DNA of 64,000 nt from Bizionia paragorgiae (lineage in GTDB: Bacteria; Bacteroidota; Bacteroidia; Flavobacteriales; Flavobacteriaceae), in contig NZ_FNQK01000008.1 in NCBI RefSeq assembly GCF_900107625.1, positions 1-64,000 of the forward strand, given 5' to 3'. Each line of letters starts with the position of its first letter. Position 1 is the stretch's first letter. Under the pieces are notes generated by a model. That model saw nothing but the letters and a program-made list of their open reading frames with translations. It had not been told where the DNA came from and searched no databases. The position numbers and the translations under genes were made by a program. Shown here piece after piece: positions 44,258 through 53,533 of this stretch.

Positions 44258-44902
44258 TCAATTAGCGTTCCATTCACTCGGATTAGAGTTCCAATCCGAT
44301 AAGGTTTCTAATTCAGCTTGTTTAATATAGTTAGCATCTACTGCTTCTAGTAGTAAGTTTTCGTAGTTACTTAAGGTGTGTAAAGTAATGTTAGCGTCTT
44401 CGAAGTTTTTAGAAGCTACATCAAATCCGTAAGTAAAGATGGCAACCATACCTTTAACGTTAACTTTAGCTTCTTTTAATGCTTTTACGGCATTCAAGCT
44501 ACTGTTTCCGGTACTAATTAGGTCTTCGATAACCACAACATTTTGTCCGCTTTCAATAAAGCCCTCAATTTGATTTTGACGACCGTGCTTTTTCGCTTCT
44601 GGTCTAACGTATACAAAAGGAATACCTAAATATTCGGCCACTAATACGCCAATAGCGATAGCTCCTGTAGCTACTCCTGCGATAACGTCTGGCTTCCCAT
44701 AGTGCTGCTCAATAAACTTAGCCATTTCCTCGCGAATATAATTTCTAATTAAAGGAAAGGAAAGAACAACTCTATTGTCACAATAAATAGGTGATTTCCA
44801 ACCTGAGGCCCATGTAAATGGATCGTTTGGTTGCAATTTAATGGCATTAACTTGTAGTAATACCTTTGCGGTTTGTCTGGCGGTGTATTTGTCGATAATC
44901 AT
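44258..44902 (-). CDS. pyrE: Orotate phosphoribosyltransferase
   Basis: 214-residue enzyme of de novo pyrimidine synthesis (orotate plus PRPP to OMP). The PRPP-binding loop is VVVIEDLISTGNS (about 120-132), with SPIYCDNRVVLSFP (about 37-50) and VRPEAKKHGRQNQIEG as substrate-side motifs. I chose ATG 44902; the frame from 44920 adds six residues (MFIFAF) that no close family pattern needs. It is divergent from the Nudix gene. Confidence 0.94.
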   Translation of the reverse strand: MIIDKYTARQTAKVLLQVNAIKLQPNDPFTWASGWKSPIYCDNRVVLSFPLIRNYIREEMAKFIEQHYGKPDVIAGVATGAIAIGVLVAEYLGIPFVYVRPEAKKHGRQNQIEGFIESGQNVVVIEDLISTGNSSLNAVKALKEAKVNVKGMVAIFTYGFDVASKNFEDANITLHTLSNYENLLLEAVDANYIKQAELETLSDWNSNPSEWNAN

Positions 44903-45033
44903 AAAGGCAAAAATAAACAATAATTTAATTTAGTAGATATATGTAGACTGAAAAAAAAATAATTTTAATACGTATTGCAGTTCTTTAAAAAATGATATTT
45001 TTACAAATACTAAATAAACACTTAGAGCTCTAT

Positions 45034-45615
45034 ATGTACCGTATTTTTGTTAATGACAAACCTATTTTTTTAAATACCGTAGTAGAAAAGGAAACCGACT
45101 TTAAAAATTTTCTTCTAAAAGATGCTAATATGGAAGCTGTGTTGCACACTTTAGCAAAGAAAAAAGTTAAATCAGTACGACTGATTCACCACAATGAAGA
45201 AACAATTCTTAAAAAGTTTTTAAAAAAATTACCTAATGTAATCGCTGGGGGTGGTAAGGTTTATAATGATAAAGGAGCCATTTTGTTTATTTACAGAAAT
45301 AACAAATGGGATTTGCCTAAAGGTAAAGCAGAAAAAAAGGAAACGATTGCCGAAACCGCGTTGCGAGAAGTGGAAGAGGAGACTGGTGTTTCTGGATTAG
45401 AAATCGTAAAACCTTTAGAGATTACCTACCACATCTTTAAGCGCAACGGTAAACTTAAAATTAAAATCACCCACTGGTTTGAAATGAAAACGACGTATTC
45501 TGGTGAGTTATTACCGCAAGAAAACGAAGGCATTACTAAAGTAGAGTGGTTAAACGAGAGCCAAGCTCAAGAAGCTTTAACCAATTCTTACGCAAATATT
45601 AAATTGTTGTTTTAA
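45034..45615 (+). CDS. Nudix hydrolase
   Basis: 193-residue protein with a C-terminal Nudix domain. The Nudix box is exact: G-x5-E-x7-R-E-V-x-E-E-x-G-V, in GKAEKKETIAETALREVEEE plus TGV (about 98-120). An N-terminal about 60-residue module (YRIFVNDKPIFLNTVVEKETDFKNF) is seen with Nudix domains in Bacteroidota. The substrate (a nucleoside diphosphate derivative) is open. I prefer ATG 45034; the one at 44992 overlaps a -7-like TATTTTTA (44996-45003). Confidence 0.88.
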   Translation: MYRIFVNDKPIFLNTVVEKETDFKNFLLKDANMEAVLHTLAKKKVKSVRLIHHNEETILKKFLKKLPNVIAGGGKVYNDKGAILFIYRNNKWDLPKGKAEKKETIAETALREVEEETGVSGLEIVKPLEITYHIFKRNGKLKIKITHWFEMKTTYSGELLPQENEGITKVEWLNESQAQEALTNSYANIKLLF

Positions 45616-45655
45616 ACGACCTTTAATTTATACGCAGAGTTTATGCTATTACAAT

Positions 45656-46339
45656 ATGCGCCACAACTACTATTCAAAATCTTATAGAGAACAAAATCAA
45701 ATCCAATTAAAAATAGCAGGAGTTGCATTACTCATTAATTTAGTAATGTTAGCCATATGGGTTGTTAGCGGATTCTATTTGGTTTTTTTTCTATCACTAG
45801 CGATTACACTGTCTATAATAGCGCCTTTTTTCGACGTACCATCACTCAAGAAAAAAGGCAGTTTAATATATTACTCCTCCCTTTTTGTTGCAGAAAAAGA
45901 AAGTAAAGGGGTAGTGAAAATTCACGGTGGTTCCTTATTCGATTATGTGTTTGTATTAGACAAATCATTAGACGGTTCACAACGGACAAATTTTATTCTT
46001 CAGCAGTATGTAGAAGGTCTCTTAAGTTTAATAAATGACTTCGAAAAGAGGCAAAATACAACAGTTAAAATACAAGGAACATCGTACATTATCAATCATA
46101 GAACAGCTAGTAAGTTAGGTTTAAAAGTAGTTAAAACAGATTTTATTCAAAAATGTATTCTCGTTTTAAACTATATACCTCTTTCTATTTCAAATTCTTT
46201 TGCAAAACGAAAGTTATCGTTTCCAAACCTTAGAAATAGTAAAACTTTTAAAGGAGAACTGGTGGAGCTCATTAAGCGAAAACAAGACCTCCAAAACTTA
46301 AATAATAAATTGCAAAGACGCACCTCTAGTTCTATATAG
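45656..46339 (+). CDS. Uncharacterised membrane protein
   Basis: 227-residue protein, not recognised. Two hydrophobic segments (about 19-39 and 43-60) are followed by a soluble C-terminal domain of about 160 residues, basic at the end (KRKQDLQNLNNKLQRR). It follows the Nudix gene by 40 bases and is convergent with the M14 peptidase gene, 15 bases away. This could be a small membrane-anchored helper, but no motif supports a function. Confidence 0.7.
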   Translation: MRHNYYSKSYREQNQIQLKIAGVALLINLVMLAIWVVSGFYLVFFLSLAITLSIIAPFFDVPSLKKKGSLIYYSSLFVAEKESKGVVKIHGGSLFDYVFVLDKSLDGSQRTNFILQQYVEGLLSLINDFEKRQNTTVKIQGTSYIINHRTASKLGLKVVKTDFIQKCILVLNYIPLSISNSFAKRKLSFPNLRNSKTFKGELVELIKRKQDLQNLNNKLQRRTSSSI

Positions 46340-46354
46340 AAGCAAAGGTTTTTT

Positions 46355-48106
46355 CTACTCTTTTTCTGAAATACGGTAAATAGGGTAGTGCAAGTGTGCT
46401 TTTTCGTAATTCTCACTGCGCTTATGTAGCCAATCAAGTTGAGCGTACCAATTATTTTTAAACGCTTCGTCTTCAGATTTTCGAATTTCAAATTCAGCTT
46501 GTAATCCAGGATTTTTTTCTAGGAGTTCTAAAGCCTTATCTTCCCATACATAAGGAGAAAAGCCTTCTTTTTGTTGTAGTATGGTGTCAAAGAAATTCCA
46601 ATTAAAAAAGGAATCCGTTGCCGATGGCTCTAAGGTTTCCATGATATAACGAATTCCATTTTGGTTGGTCGGTACCATAACATCTCCGGCACGAAATCTG
46701 TTTTTTATGGTGTCGGTAATCACAGTGGTATTATAATGAACATAATGGCCCTCGTAAGGTCGTGTTCTAGTTTTAAATTCATCAATTTTATAGCGTTCGA
46801 CTTCTAGAATAGTGTCTTTTTTTAAAACAGTCAGTTCGATATTATTAGTTTTTAATAAAGATAATACGCGATGCCATCCTTGTGGAATAACATAATAGCT
46901 TGGAATCCTTACTTCGTGTGTAGGTTTAAAGTAATTGTTATAAGCCACTTCTTTAGTAAACGGTTTGTCTCGATTGTATTTTAAGCGTTGCAGACCGGTA
47001 ACCGCACTTTTCTTTATTTCACCTTCATAACCTTTAAACTGTAGCGTTGTGTGTTTACTCGTGTCTACCACCCAATTAAAACGATACGTAGAACTCCGTT
47101 TTAGGCTGTTAATAGTCTTCTTTCGAAGGTCTTTAATATAAGCGTAATCGGTTTCTGTGATATCGATTAGCGATTTCATTACTTCATAGGTGCCTTCCAC
47201 GCGTTGTGGGTAAGGTTTTAACATATGGGTTTCTACCATGAGTCCTAAAGTGTTAAATAAGGAGGTGTAACCGGTTGAGTATCTTGGTGTATCTAAAAAC
47301 TGGGTAAACCCATGGTCTGGAACGGTATTAAAGACATTGACATAAGGGGTGATATCCCAATTTTTAGTAATAAGATTTTGTTCTAAAGTAGGCGTCATTT
47401 TGTTGTGGAGGTAAGCGCCTAATTCGCCTCCTAATTTATTGTGTTGTGTAAATAGGTGGGTAAGCGTGTATTGGTAATCGGCACCATTACTAACATGGTT
47501 GTCTACAAACACATCGGGAGTAATAGTATGAAACACTTTAGCAAAGGCTTTAGCATTTTCGGAATCGCTTTTTACAAAATCCCGGTTAAGGTCGTAATTA
47601 CGTGCATTACCCCGAAAACCGTAGGCTTTAGGTCCGTTTTGATTGGTTCTTGTTGCTGTATTACGGTTTAAACTGCCTCCCACGTTATAAATAGGAATGG
47701 TGACTAGTACGGTGTTTTTTAATGCGGCTAGTTTTCCTTGTGCTAGATCGCGAAAAAGTAACATAGTCGCATCGATACCATCACTTTCTCCTGGGTGAAT
47801 ACCGTTGTTTATAAGTACAATGGCTTGGTCTTTTGATAGTTCGTTATAATTAAAATTGGCTTTTGGACTATACGTAATATAATGAAGGGGTTTTCCAGAA
47901 TCGGTAGTCCCCATAGAATCTATAGCAATTGTAGGGTAGGAGGTCGCTAAATTGCGATAAAACTGAATCACTTCGTAATAGGTTCCTGTTTCGGTGCCGT
48001 TGGATAGTTCATAACGCGTAGAAAGATCTAATGGAAGAACTGTTTTGTTTTCTGAAAGCTGGCATCCGTAGAGTAAAAGGAACAGACAGAGCAAAATATT
48101 TTTCAT
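46355..48106 (-). CDS. M14-family zinc carboxypeptidase, lipoprotein
   Basis: 583-residue exported peptidase. The signal peptide has a lipobox-like YGC (Cys about 15). The M14 zinc motif HxxE is in NNGIHPGESDG (about 97), with the second His in DNHVSNGADY (about 200) and an Arg/Asn pair in GNARNYDLNRDF. The C-terminal 200 residues are an extra beta-rich part. It should cleave peptides or amide-linked ligands in the periplasm or at the surface. Single gene on the minus strand. Confidence 0.88.
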   Translation of the reverse strand: MKNILLCLFLLLYGCQLSENKTVLPLDLSTRYELSNGTETGTYYEVIQFYRNLATSYPTIAIDSMGTTDSGKPLHYITYSPKANFNYNELSKDQAIVLINNGIHPGESDGIDATMLLFRDLAQGKLAALKNTVLVTIPIYNVGGSLNRNTATRTNQNGPKAYGFRGNARNYDLNRDFVKSDSENAKAFAKVFHTITPDVFVDNHVSNGADYQYTLTHLFTQHNKLGGELGAYLHNKMTPTLEQNLITKNWDITPYVNVFNTVPDHGFTQFLDTPRYSTGYTSLFNTLGLMVETHMLKPYPQRVEGTYEVMKSLIDITETDYAYIKDLRKKTINSLKRSSTYRFNWVVDTSKHTTLQFKGYEGEIKKSAVTGLQRLKYNRDKPFTKEVAYNNYFKPTHEVRIPSYYVIPQGWHRVLSLLKTNNIELTVLKKDTILEVERYKIDEFKTRTRPYEGHYVHYNTTVITDTIKNRFRAGDVMVPTNQNGIRYIMETLEPSATDSFFNWNFFDTILQQKEGFSPYVWEDKALELLEKNPGLQAEFEIRKSEDEAFKNNWYAQLDWLHKRSENYEKAHLHYPIYRISEKE

Positions 48107-48136
48107 AAACTTTATTTTTTTTACGTGAGTGATGGA

Positions 48137-48210
48137 GCAATTGTTGAAGCTCTCCCGGTTTTTTTACCGGGAAGCGACTTGCGAGAGCGCGACCTTTAGG
48201 GCACGCCCAA
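48137..48210. repeat. GC-rich REP-like extragenic element
   Basis: In an AT-rich intergenic region a GC-rich block holds CCCGGT/ACCGGG with a T6 loop (48154-48159 and 48166-48171), then AGCGACTTGCGAGAGCGCGACC and the end GGGCACGCCC (48199-48208). On the other strand this reads GGGCGTGCCC, then GGTCGCGCTCTCGC. That resembles the GGGCGTxCCC...GGTCG(C/G)GCT repeats known between Bacteroidota genes. I recognise it from memory; only one copy is in this window. Confidence 0.55.
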
Positions 48211-48244
48211 ATTGATATTATAAAAACAAATATAGGAAATAGCA

Positions 48245-48275
48245 TTTGTGTATATGTTAATTAACCGTACTTTTG
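48245..48275 (+). promoter_or_regulatory. Promoter of the SulP transporter gene
   Basis: TTTG (48245-48248), 19 bases, TACTTTTG (48268-48275): an exact Bacteroidota-type promoter, 22 bases ahead of the ATG. Confidence 0.85.
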
Positions 48276-48297
48276 CACCCTGAAAAAAAAGTAAAAA

Positions 48298-49959
48298 ATG
48301 ACAGATTTTATAAGAAAAATAGTGCCCAATGCAAAAGACGATGTCCTTGCGGGTATTACAGTATCGTTAGCGATGATTCCGGAGGTGGTTGCCTTTGCGT
48401 TTGTTGCACAAATAGATCCGTTAGTAGCGCTTTCGGGAGCCTTTATTGTGGGGCTTATATCTGCTATTTTTGGTGGTCGACCGGGGTTAATTACAGGTGC
48501 TGCCGGTGCGGTAGCCGTTATTTTTGTAACCATGATTTCTGAAGGGCATACCAAAGGGATGTTGTTTGATCAACCTGTTGAGAATATGGGGTTTTTCTAT
48601 TTGTTTGCCTGTGTTATATTAATGGGAGTCATTCAAATTTTGGCTGGAGTTTTTAAACTAGGTCGCTTTGTAAGATTAATACCGCACTCGGTAATGATGG
48701 GGTTTGTGAACGGTTTAGCGATTGTTATTTTTTGGGCACAAGTTAAAATGTTTAGTCATAAAACTTTGCAAGTGTCTAGTGACGGCGTAAAAGAGTATGT
48801 CACCACTTTTATGACCGGAACAGAATTATATATAATGATAGGTTTAGTGGCCTTAACGATGGCGATTATTTGGTTGTTACCTAAGTTAACGACTAAAATA
48901 CCTGCAGCTTTAACAGCAATTTTAATCACCACTTTTGTGGTTGTATTTACGGGATTAGATGTATCTACCGTAGGATCTTATATTATTGAAGGGGGAGGAA
49001 CTGGTTTAAAAGGCGAGTTTCCTACACCGAATTTAGAGCTTTGGGAGAATTTACCAATTAACTTAGATACTTTAAAATTTATTTTGCCTTATGCTTTTCT
49101 AGCGGCTTCAGTAGGGTTGATAGAGTCGTTAATGACGATGAATTTAGTCGATGAGCTTACAGAAACACGAGGGGATGGAAACCGCGAGTGTGTAGCACAA
49201 GGAGCAGGAAATATAGTGAGTGGACTTTTTGGTGGTACTGGTGGTTGTGGAATGATCGGTCAAACGGTAATTAATATTAATGCTGGTGGTCGTGGACGTC
49301 TTTCTGGAGTTATGATGGCGGTTACCTTGTTAACTTTTATTTTGTTTACCGATAAACTTATCGAGCAGGTGCCAATCGCTGCTTTAATAGGTGTTATGTT
49401 TATGATGGTTATTGAAACTTTTGCTTGGTCTAGTTTTAGAATTTTAAAGAAAATACCAAAATCGGATGCTTTTGTATTAATAACAGTATCGGCAGTAACG
49501 GTTATTTTTGATTTGGCAATTGCAGTATTTGTGGGTGTTATTATTTCGGCTTTAGCGTTCGCTTGGGAAAATGCTAAGAAAATTAGAGCTAGAAAACGCG
49601 TAAAAGAAGATGGCACTAAAGTGTATGAAATTTGGGGGCCATTGTTTTTTGGAAGCATTCAAGCTTTTAACGATAAGTTTGACGTAAAAAATGATCCTGA
49701 TACCGTTGAAATTGATTTTATAGAAAGTAGAATTAGCGATCACTCGGCGCTAGAAGCTATTTTTAATTTGGTTGAAAAGTACGAAGCGTCAGGGAAAACC
49801 ATAAAATTAAAACACCTGAGTGAAGACTGTAAAGTGTTAATGTATAAGGCGAGTCCGAAATTTAAAGATGTTATAATTGAAGATGTCGACGACCCGCGTT
49901 ATCATTTAGCGGCGAACCCAGAGGAGTTTCCAAAGCCTCTTTCGGAATATAAATTCTAA
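48298..49959 (+). CDS. SulP-family inorganic anion transporter with STAS domain
   Basis: 553-residue SLC26/SulP transporter with 12-14 hydrophobic helices and a C-terminal cytoplasmic STAS domain (about 450-540). The opening PNAKDDVLAGITVSLAMIPEVVAFAFVAQI is the family signature. Substrates in this family include sulfate, bicarbonate and other anions; the motifs do not decide. A strong promoter lies just upstream. It ends in a hairpin shared with the convergent coaD. Confidence 0.9.
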   Translation: MTDFIRKIVPNAKDDVLAGITVSLAMIPEVVAFAFVAQIDPLVALSGAFIVGLISAIFGGRPGLITGAAGAVAVIFVTMISEGHTKGMLFDQPVENMGFFYLFACVILMGVIQILAGVFKLGRFVRLIPHSVMMGFVNGLAIVIFWAQVKMFSHKTLQVSSDGVKEYVTTFMTGTELYIMIGLVALTMAIIWLLPKLTTKIPAALTAILITTFVVVFTGLDVSTVGSYIIEGGGTGLKGEFPTPNLELWENLPINLDTLKFILPYAFLAASVGLIESLMTMNLVDELTETRGDGNRECVAQGAGNIVSGLFGGTGGCGMIGQTVININAGGRGRLSGVMMAVTLLTFILFTDKLIEQVPIAALIGVMFMMVIETFAWSSFRILKKIPKSDAFVLITVSAVTVIFDLAIAVFVGVIISALAFAWENAKKIRARKRVKEDGTKVYEIWGPLFFGSIQAFNDKFDVKNDPDTVEIDFIESRISDHSALEAIFNLVEKYEASGKTIKLKHLSEDCKVLMYKASPKFKDVIIEDVDDPRYHLAANPEEFPKPLSEYKF

Positions 49960-49981
49960 GTCAGTTTGGTGAGATTTAATA

Positions 49982-50024
49982 AAAAAGTCTACATAATCCC
50001 TCAGGGAATATGTAGACTTTTTTT
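49982..50024. terminator. Bidirectional terminator between SulP and coaD
   Basis: AAAAAGTCTACATA pairs with TATGTAGACTTTTT, with an inner CCCT/AGGG stem. It serves both convergent genes. Confidence 0.9.
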
Positions 50025-50038
50025 ATGTCTGCCAGGTA

Positions 50039-50491
50039 TTAAACGCGCACGCTATCGGGCACTAGTTTTGTGTAATCACCATTATTTCTAATAACATCTC
50101 GAACTATAGACGAGGAAATATAAGAGGTTTTTGCTGCAGTTAATAAAAACACAGTTTCTATTGGTGCAAGGTCTCTGTTGGTATGTGCTATGGCTTTTTC
50201 AAATTCGAAATCGGCTGGATTTCTTAAGCCACGTAAGATGAATTTTACATCGTTTTGCTGACAGAAATCGACAGTTAGCCCTTTGTAAGTAGTTACCGTA
50301 ACTTTTGGCTCGTCTTTAAAAGATGCTTTTATAAACTCCAAACGTTGCTCTAAAGAAAACATGTAGTTTTTATCGGCATTAATACCTATAGCCACGATGA
50401 CTTCGTCGAATAAAGAAATAGCTCTTTTAATTATATCGTAGTGTCCTAAGGTTATAGGGTCGAAAGATCCTGGAAATATTGCTCGTTTCAT
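50039..50491 (-). CDS. coaD: Pantetheine-phosphate adenylyltransferase
   Basis: 150-residue enzyme of coenzyme A synthesis (phosphopantetheine plus ATP to dephospho-CoA). FPGSFDPITLGHYDII (about 7-22) carries the HxGH-like nucleotidyl-transfer motif (TLGH), and YISSSIVRD (about 124-132) is the C-terminal ISSTxVR-type motif. It lies 47 bases after ddl on the minus strand, so they may be one transcript. Confidence 0.96.
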   Translation of the reverse strand: MKRAIFPGSFDPITLGHYDIIKRAISLFDEVIVAIGINADKNYMFSLEQRLEFIKASFKDEPKVTVTTYKGLTVDFCQQNDVKFILRGLRNPADFEFEKAIAHTNRDLAPIETVFLLTAAKTSYISSSIVRDVIRNNGDYTKLVPDSVRV

Positions 50492-50538
50492 AATAGGGTT
50501 GTGTTATGCGGTATTGTTGATGGCTTAAAATACATAAA

Positions 50539-51522
50539 TTATTTTTTGAGAGCCTCCTCAATAGCGCTTTTAAATAATTCTAACATCGAAATCCCGGCTT
50601 TAGCTGCTTGCTGAGGTAAAATACTTGCGTTGGTTAATCCGGGAACCGTATTAACTTCTAATAAATGAGGCTCACCATCTTTAAATATAAATTCGCTTCG
50701 CGAGTACCCTTTCATTTTTAAGATTTCATATACTTTTCTAGCTACAGTCACCACTTTTTCTTCTTGTTCAGCGGTTAGACGCGCAGGGGTTATTTCTTGA
50801 GACTGGCCAAGGTACTTTGCTTTATAATCAAAAAAATCGTTTTCGCTTACAATTTCGGTAATGGGTAAGACCTTAGTTTCCCCATTATACGTTATCACTC
50901 CCACAGAAACTTCAGTACCGTCTAAAAAGGATTCTATAATTATTTCATCATCCTCTTTAAAAGCGACATCGATAGCTGTTTGCAGGTCTTCTTTTTTGTG
51001 CACTTTACTAATTCCAAAACTACTTCCTGCTTTATTAGCTTTTACAAAACATGGAAGTCCTACTTTTTTAATGATATCGTCTTCGCGGATGGTATCTCCT
51101 AAATTAAGATAATAACTTTCTGCAGTTAAAATACCGTAGGGTTTTAAAACACTTAAACAGTCCCTTTTGTTGAAGGTCAGTGCCGCTTGGTACATATCAC
51201 AACTGGTTTGTGGTAGGTCTAGCAGTTTAAAATAGGCTTGCATAAATCCGTCCTCGCCAGGCGACCCATGGATGGCATTAAAAACACAGTCGAATGTTAC
51301 TTTCTTGTTATTAATAAGTACTGAAAAATCATTCTTATCGACTGGAAACTCTTGGTCCTCGTGATCAACAAACACCCACTTGTCTTTAAAGATGTGAATG
51401 CGGTAAGGGGTGTAGTTTGACGATTTTAGTGTGTTATAGACTACATTTCCACTTTTTAAGGAAATTTGATATTCACTAGAATATCCGCCCATAATTATCG
51501 CTATGTTTTTTTTTATTGCCAT
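50539..51522 (-). CDS. ddl: D-alanine--D-alanine ligase
   Basis: 327-residue ATP-grasp ligase that makes the D-Ala-D-Ala dipeptide for MurF. The opening IAIIMGGYSSEYQISLKSG has the Ddl nucleotide-binding pattern, HGSPGEDGFMQ (about 85) is a classical Ddl signature, and FKDGEPHLLEVNTVPGLT (about 280) holds the metal-binding Glu and Asn. It is divergent from the PASTA gene and probably precedes coaD in one transcript. Confidence 0.95.
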   Translation of the reverse strand: MAIKKNIAIIMGGYSSEYQISLKSGNVVYNTLKSSNYTPYRIHIFKDKWVFVDHEDQEFPVDKNDFSVLINNKKVTFDCVFNAIHGSPGEDGFMQAYFKLLDLPQTSCDMYQAALTFNKRDCLSVLKPYGILTAESYYLNLGDTIREDDIIKKVGLPCFVKANKAGSSFGISKVHKKEDLQTAIDVAFKEDDEIIIESFLDGTEVSVGVITYNGETKVLPITEIVSENDFFDYKAKYLGQSQEITPARLTAEQEEKVVTVARKVYEILKMKGYSRSEFIFKDGEPHLLEVNTVPGLTNASILPQQAAKAGISMLELFKSAIEEALKK

Positions 51523-51698
51523 TGCATTTAATGTCTGTTGCCTTGTGATACTTTAAATTAAAGAATTTATTTATGCGCCGTAAAAATATCATTTATTTTA
51601 TTTGAAACAGAAACCTTTTAGTTTTTATATCTTTGCCATACTATTTTAAGAAAAAAAACGATTAGTTAAGACTTAAATAGTACACTTAAATAATTTTT

Positions 51699-52253
51699 AT
51701 GAGTATAGTCAAATTTTTAACGAGTAAAGTGTTTTTAAAACAACTCGTGTTAGCAGTAGTCGTAGTTGTTGTCTTATGTTTTTTGGTCTTAAAATGGCTA
51801 AACATATCGACTAATCACGACGAGTTTAAAATTGTTCCCAATCTAACAGGGAAGTCCTTAAACGTAGCGCAAATAGAGCTTGAGCAAGAAGCGTTAACTT
51901 TAGAAATTCAAGATTCGGCGAATTATAACCCAGACTACCCGAAGTTTTCTGTTATCGAGCAGGAACCTAAAGCGGGAAGCCAGGTTAAGGAGAATCGAAA
52001 AATATATATTACTTTAAATCCGTCGGGATACCGTAAAATAGGGGTTCCTGATTTACGTCAACGAACCTATAGACAGGCAAAACCAACTTTAGAGGCCTTA
52101 GGATTTAAAATCGGAAAGATTACTTATATCGATAATATAGGTAAAGATATGGTGTTGGGCTTACGTTTTGAAGGCAAGGCTATCGAACTAGGGGAGAAGC
52201 TCCCAAAAACATCAACTATTGATTTCGTTTTAGGAAACGGAAACGGTAATTAA
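51699..52253 (+). CDS. PASTA-domain membrane protein
   Basis: 184-residue protein with an N-terminal membrane helix (about 12-34) and two extracytoplasmic PASTA repeats (about 45-110, with IVPNLTGKSLNVAQIELEQ, and 115-180, with GVPDLRQRTYRQAKPTLEALG). PASTA repeats can bind peptidoglycan or act as spacers. No kinase domain is attached, unlike Firmicutes PASTA kinases. Between ddl (divergent) and rluD (8 bases downstream), a wall-related role is plausible but not shown. Confidence 0.88.
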   Translation: MSIVKFLTSKVFLKQLVLAVVVVVVLCFLVLKWLNISTNHDEFKIVPNLTGKSLNVAQIELEQEALTLEIQDSANYNPDYPKFSVIEQEPKAGSQVKENRKIYITLNPSGYRKIGVPDLRQRTYRQAKPTLEALGFKIGKITYIDNIGKDMVLGLRFEGKAIELGEKLPKTSTIDFVLGNGNGN

Positions 52254-52261
52254 AAATAATA

Positions 52262-53305
52262 ATGACAGAAGACTATACACCAGAATTACCAGAAAGCGAA
52301 GACGATACGTTATACGAGCATTTTGCTTTCACCGTAGATAAAGGACAAACGCCACTTAGAATTGATAAATATTTAATGAATTTTATTGAAAACGCAACGC
52401 GTAATAAAATTCAAGCCGCAGCAAAAGAAGGTAATATTTATGTTAATGACGAGCCTGTAAAGGCGAATTATAAGGTGAAGCCTCACGATAGTATTCGTGT
52501 GCTTTTTTCTCACCCACCATTCGAAAATTTATTGGTTGGAGAAGATATGCCCCTAGATATTGTTTATGAAGATGATACCTTATTGGTCGTTAATAAACCG
52601 GCAGGTATTGTTGTGCATCCAGGGCATGGAAATTATTCGGGAACTTTAATTAACGGATTGATTTATCATTTCGAGAATTTACCAAAAAACTCTAGTGACC
52701 GTCCAGGATTAGTACACCGAATCGATAAAGATACTAGTGGATTGCTTGTTGTAGCAAAGACCGAGCATGCTATGGCTCATTTATCTAAGCAGTTTAAAGA
52801 TAAAACAAGTGAGCGTGAATATGTAGCCATTGTTTGGGGAAATATGGAAGAGGATGAGGGGGCTATTGAAGGGCATATAGGCCGTCACCCTAAAAACAGA
52901 TTGCAAAACACGGTGTTTTTTGGTGATGATGAAGATAAAGGAAAACCTGCTGTGACACATTTTAAAGTTATGGAGCGTCTTACCTATGTAACCTTAGTGT
53001 CTTGTAAGTTAGAAACCGGACGTACGCACCAAATTCGTGTGCATATGAAGCATATAGGACACACTCTTTTTAATGACGAGCGTTACGGTGGAGAACGAAT
53101 TTTAAAAGGTACTACCTTTACTAAATACAAACAGTTTGTAGATAATTGTTTCAAAATCTTGCCTCGTCAAGCGCTACATGCTAAAACCTTAGGGTTTGAG
53201 CATCCTGAAACAGGGGAGTTTATGAAGTTTAACACGCCTATACCAGACGATATGCAGCAGTGTATTGAGAAATGGCGAGGGTACTCGAAACATTTAGAAG
53301 AATAA
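52262..53305 (+). CDS. rluD: RluA-family 23S rRNA pseudouridine synthase
   Basis: 347-residue pseudouridine synthase. The N-terminal S4 domain (about 30-95) contains LRIDKYLMNFIENATRNKIQ. The catalytic motif with Asp is HRIDKDTSGLL (about 153-163). ETGRTHQIRVHMKHIGH near 255 is a further family mark. It is the RluD/RluC type, which modifies 23S rRNA helix 69 in E. coli; the exact target is an inference. It starts 8 bases after the PASTA gene and ends in a hairpin. Confidence 0.9.
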   Translation: MTEDYTPELPESEDDTLYEHFAFTVDKGQTPLRIDKYLMNFIENATRNKIQAAAKEGNIYVNDEPVKANYKVKPHDSIRVLFSHPPFENLLVGEDMPLDIVYEDDTLLVVNKPAGIVVHPGHGNYSGTLINGLIYHFENLPKNSSDRPGLVHRIDKDTSGLLVVAKTEHAMAHLSKQFKDKTSEREYVAIVWGNMEEDEGAIEGHIGRHPKNRLQNTVFFGDDEDKGKPAVTHFKVMERLTYVTLVSCKLETGRTHQIRVHMKHIGHTLFNDERYGGERILKGTTFTKYKQFVDNCFKILPRQALHAKTLGFEHPETGEFMKFNTPIPDDMQQCIEKWRGYSKHLEE

Positions 53306-53309
53306 TAAA

Positions 53310-53338
53310 GTAAAGCACGTGTAGACGTGCTTTTTTTA
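53310..53338 (+). terminator. rluD terminator
   Basis: AAAGCACGT and ACGTGCTTT form a stem around GTAG, followed by T. Confidence 0.88.
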
Positions 53339-53533
53339 TGTCCTAGTTTTAGGGCGTTATTGAACTTTATTGCTTGAACTAATTTTGGGTTATCTGTCGC
53401 TCAAGATATAAAAATGTTTAATTTAGTATGAGCAAACTAGCCGCCGTTTTATATTTTAATTTATTCGGTACGTTGTAATCATAAAAAGCAATGGTGACCA
53501 ACATAACTAAAACATTCCTAATTTAAAAACTAC

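Noticed and set aside
48273-48542. Plus-strand cysteine-rich frame at the start of the SulP gene.
   Set aside because: It is an out-of-frame shadow of the transporter gene, which starts at 48298 behind a strong promoter.
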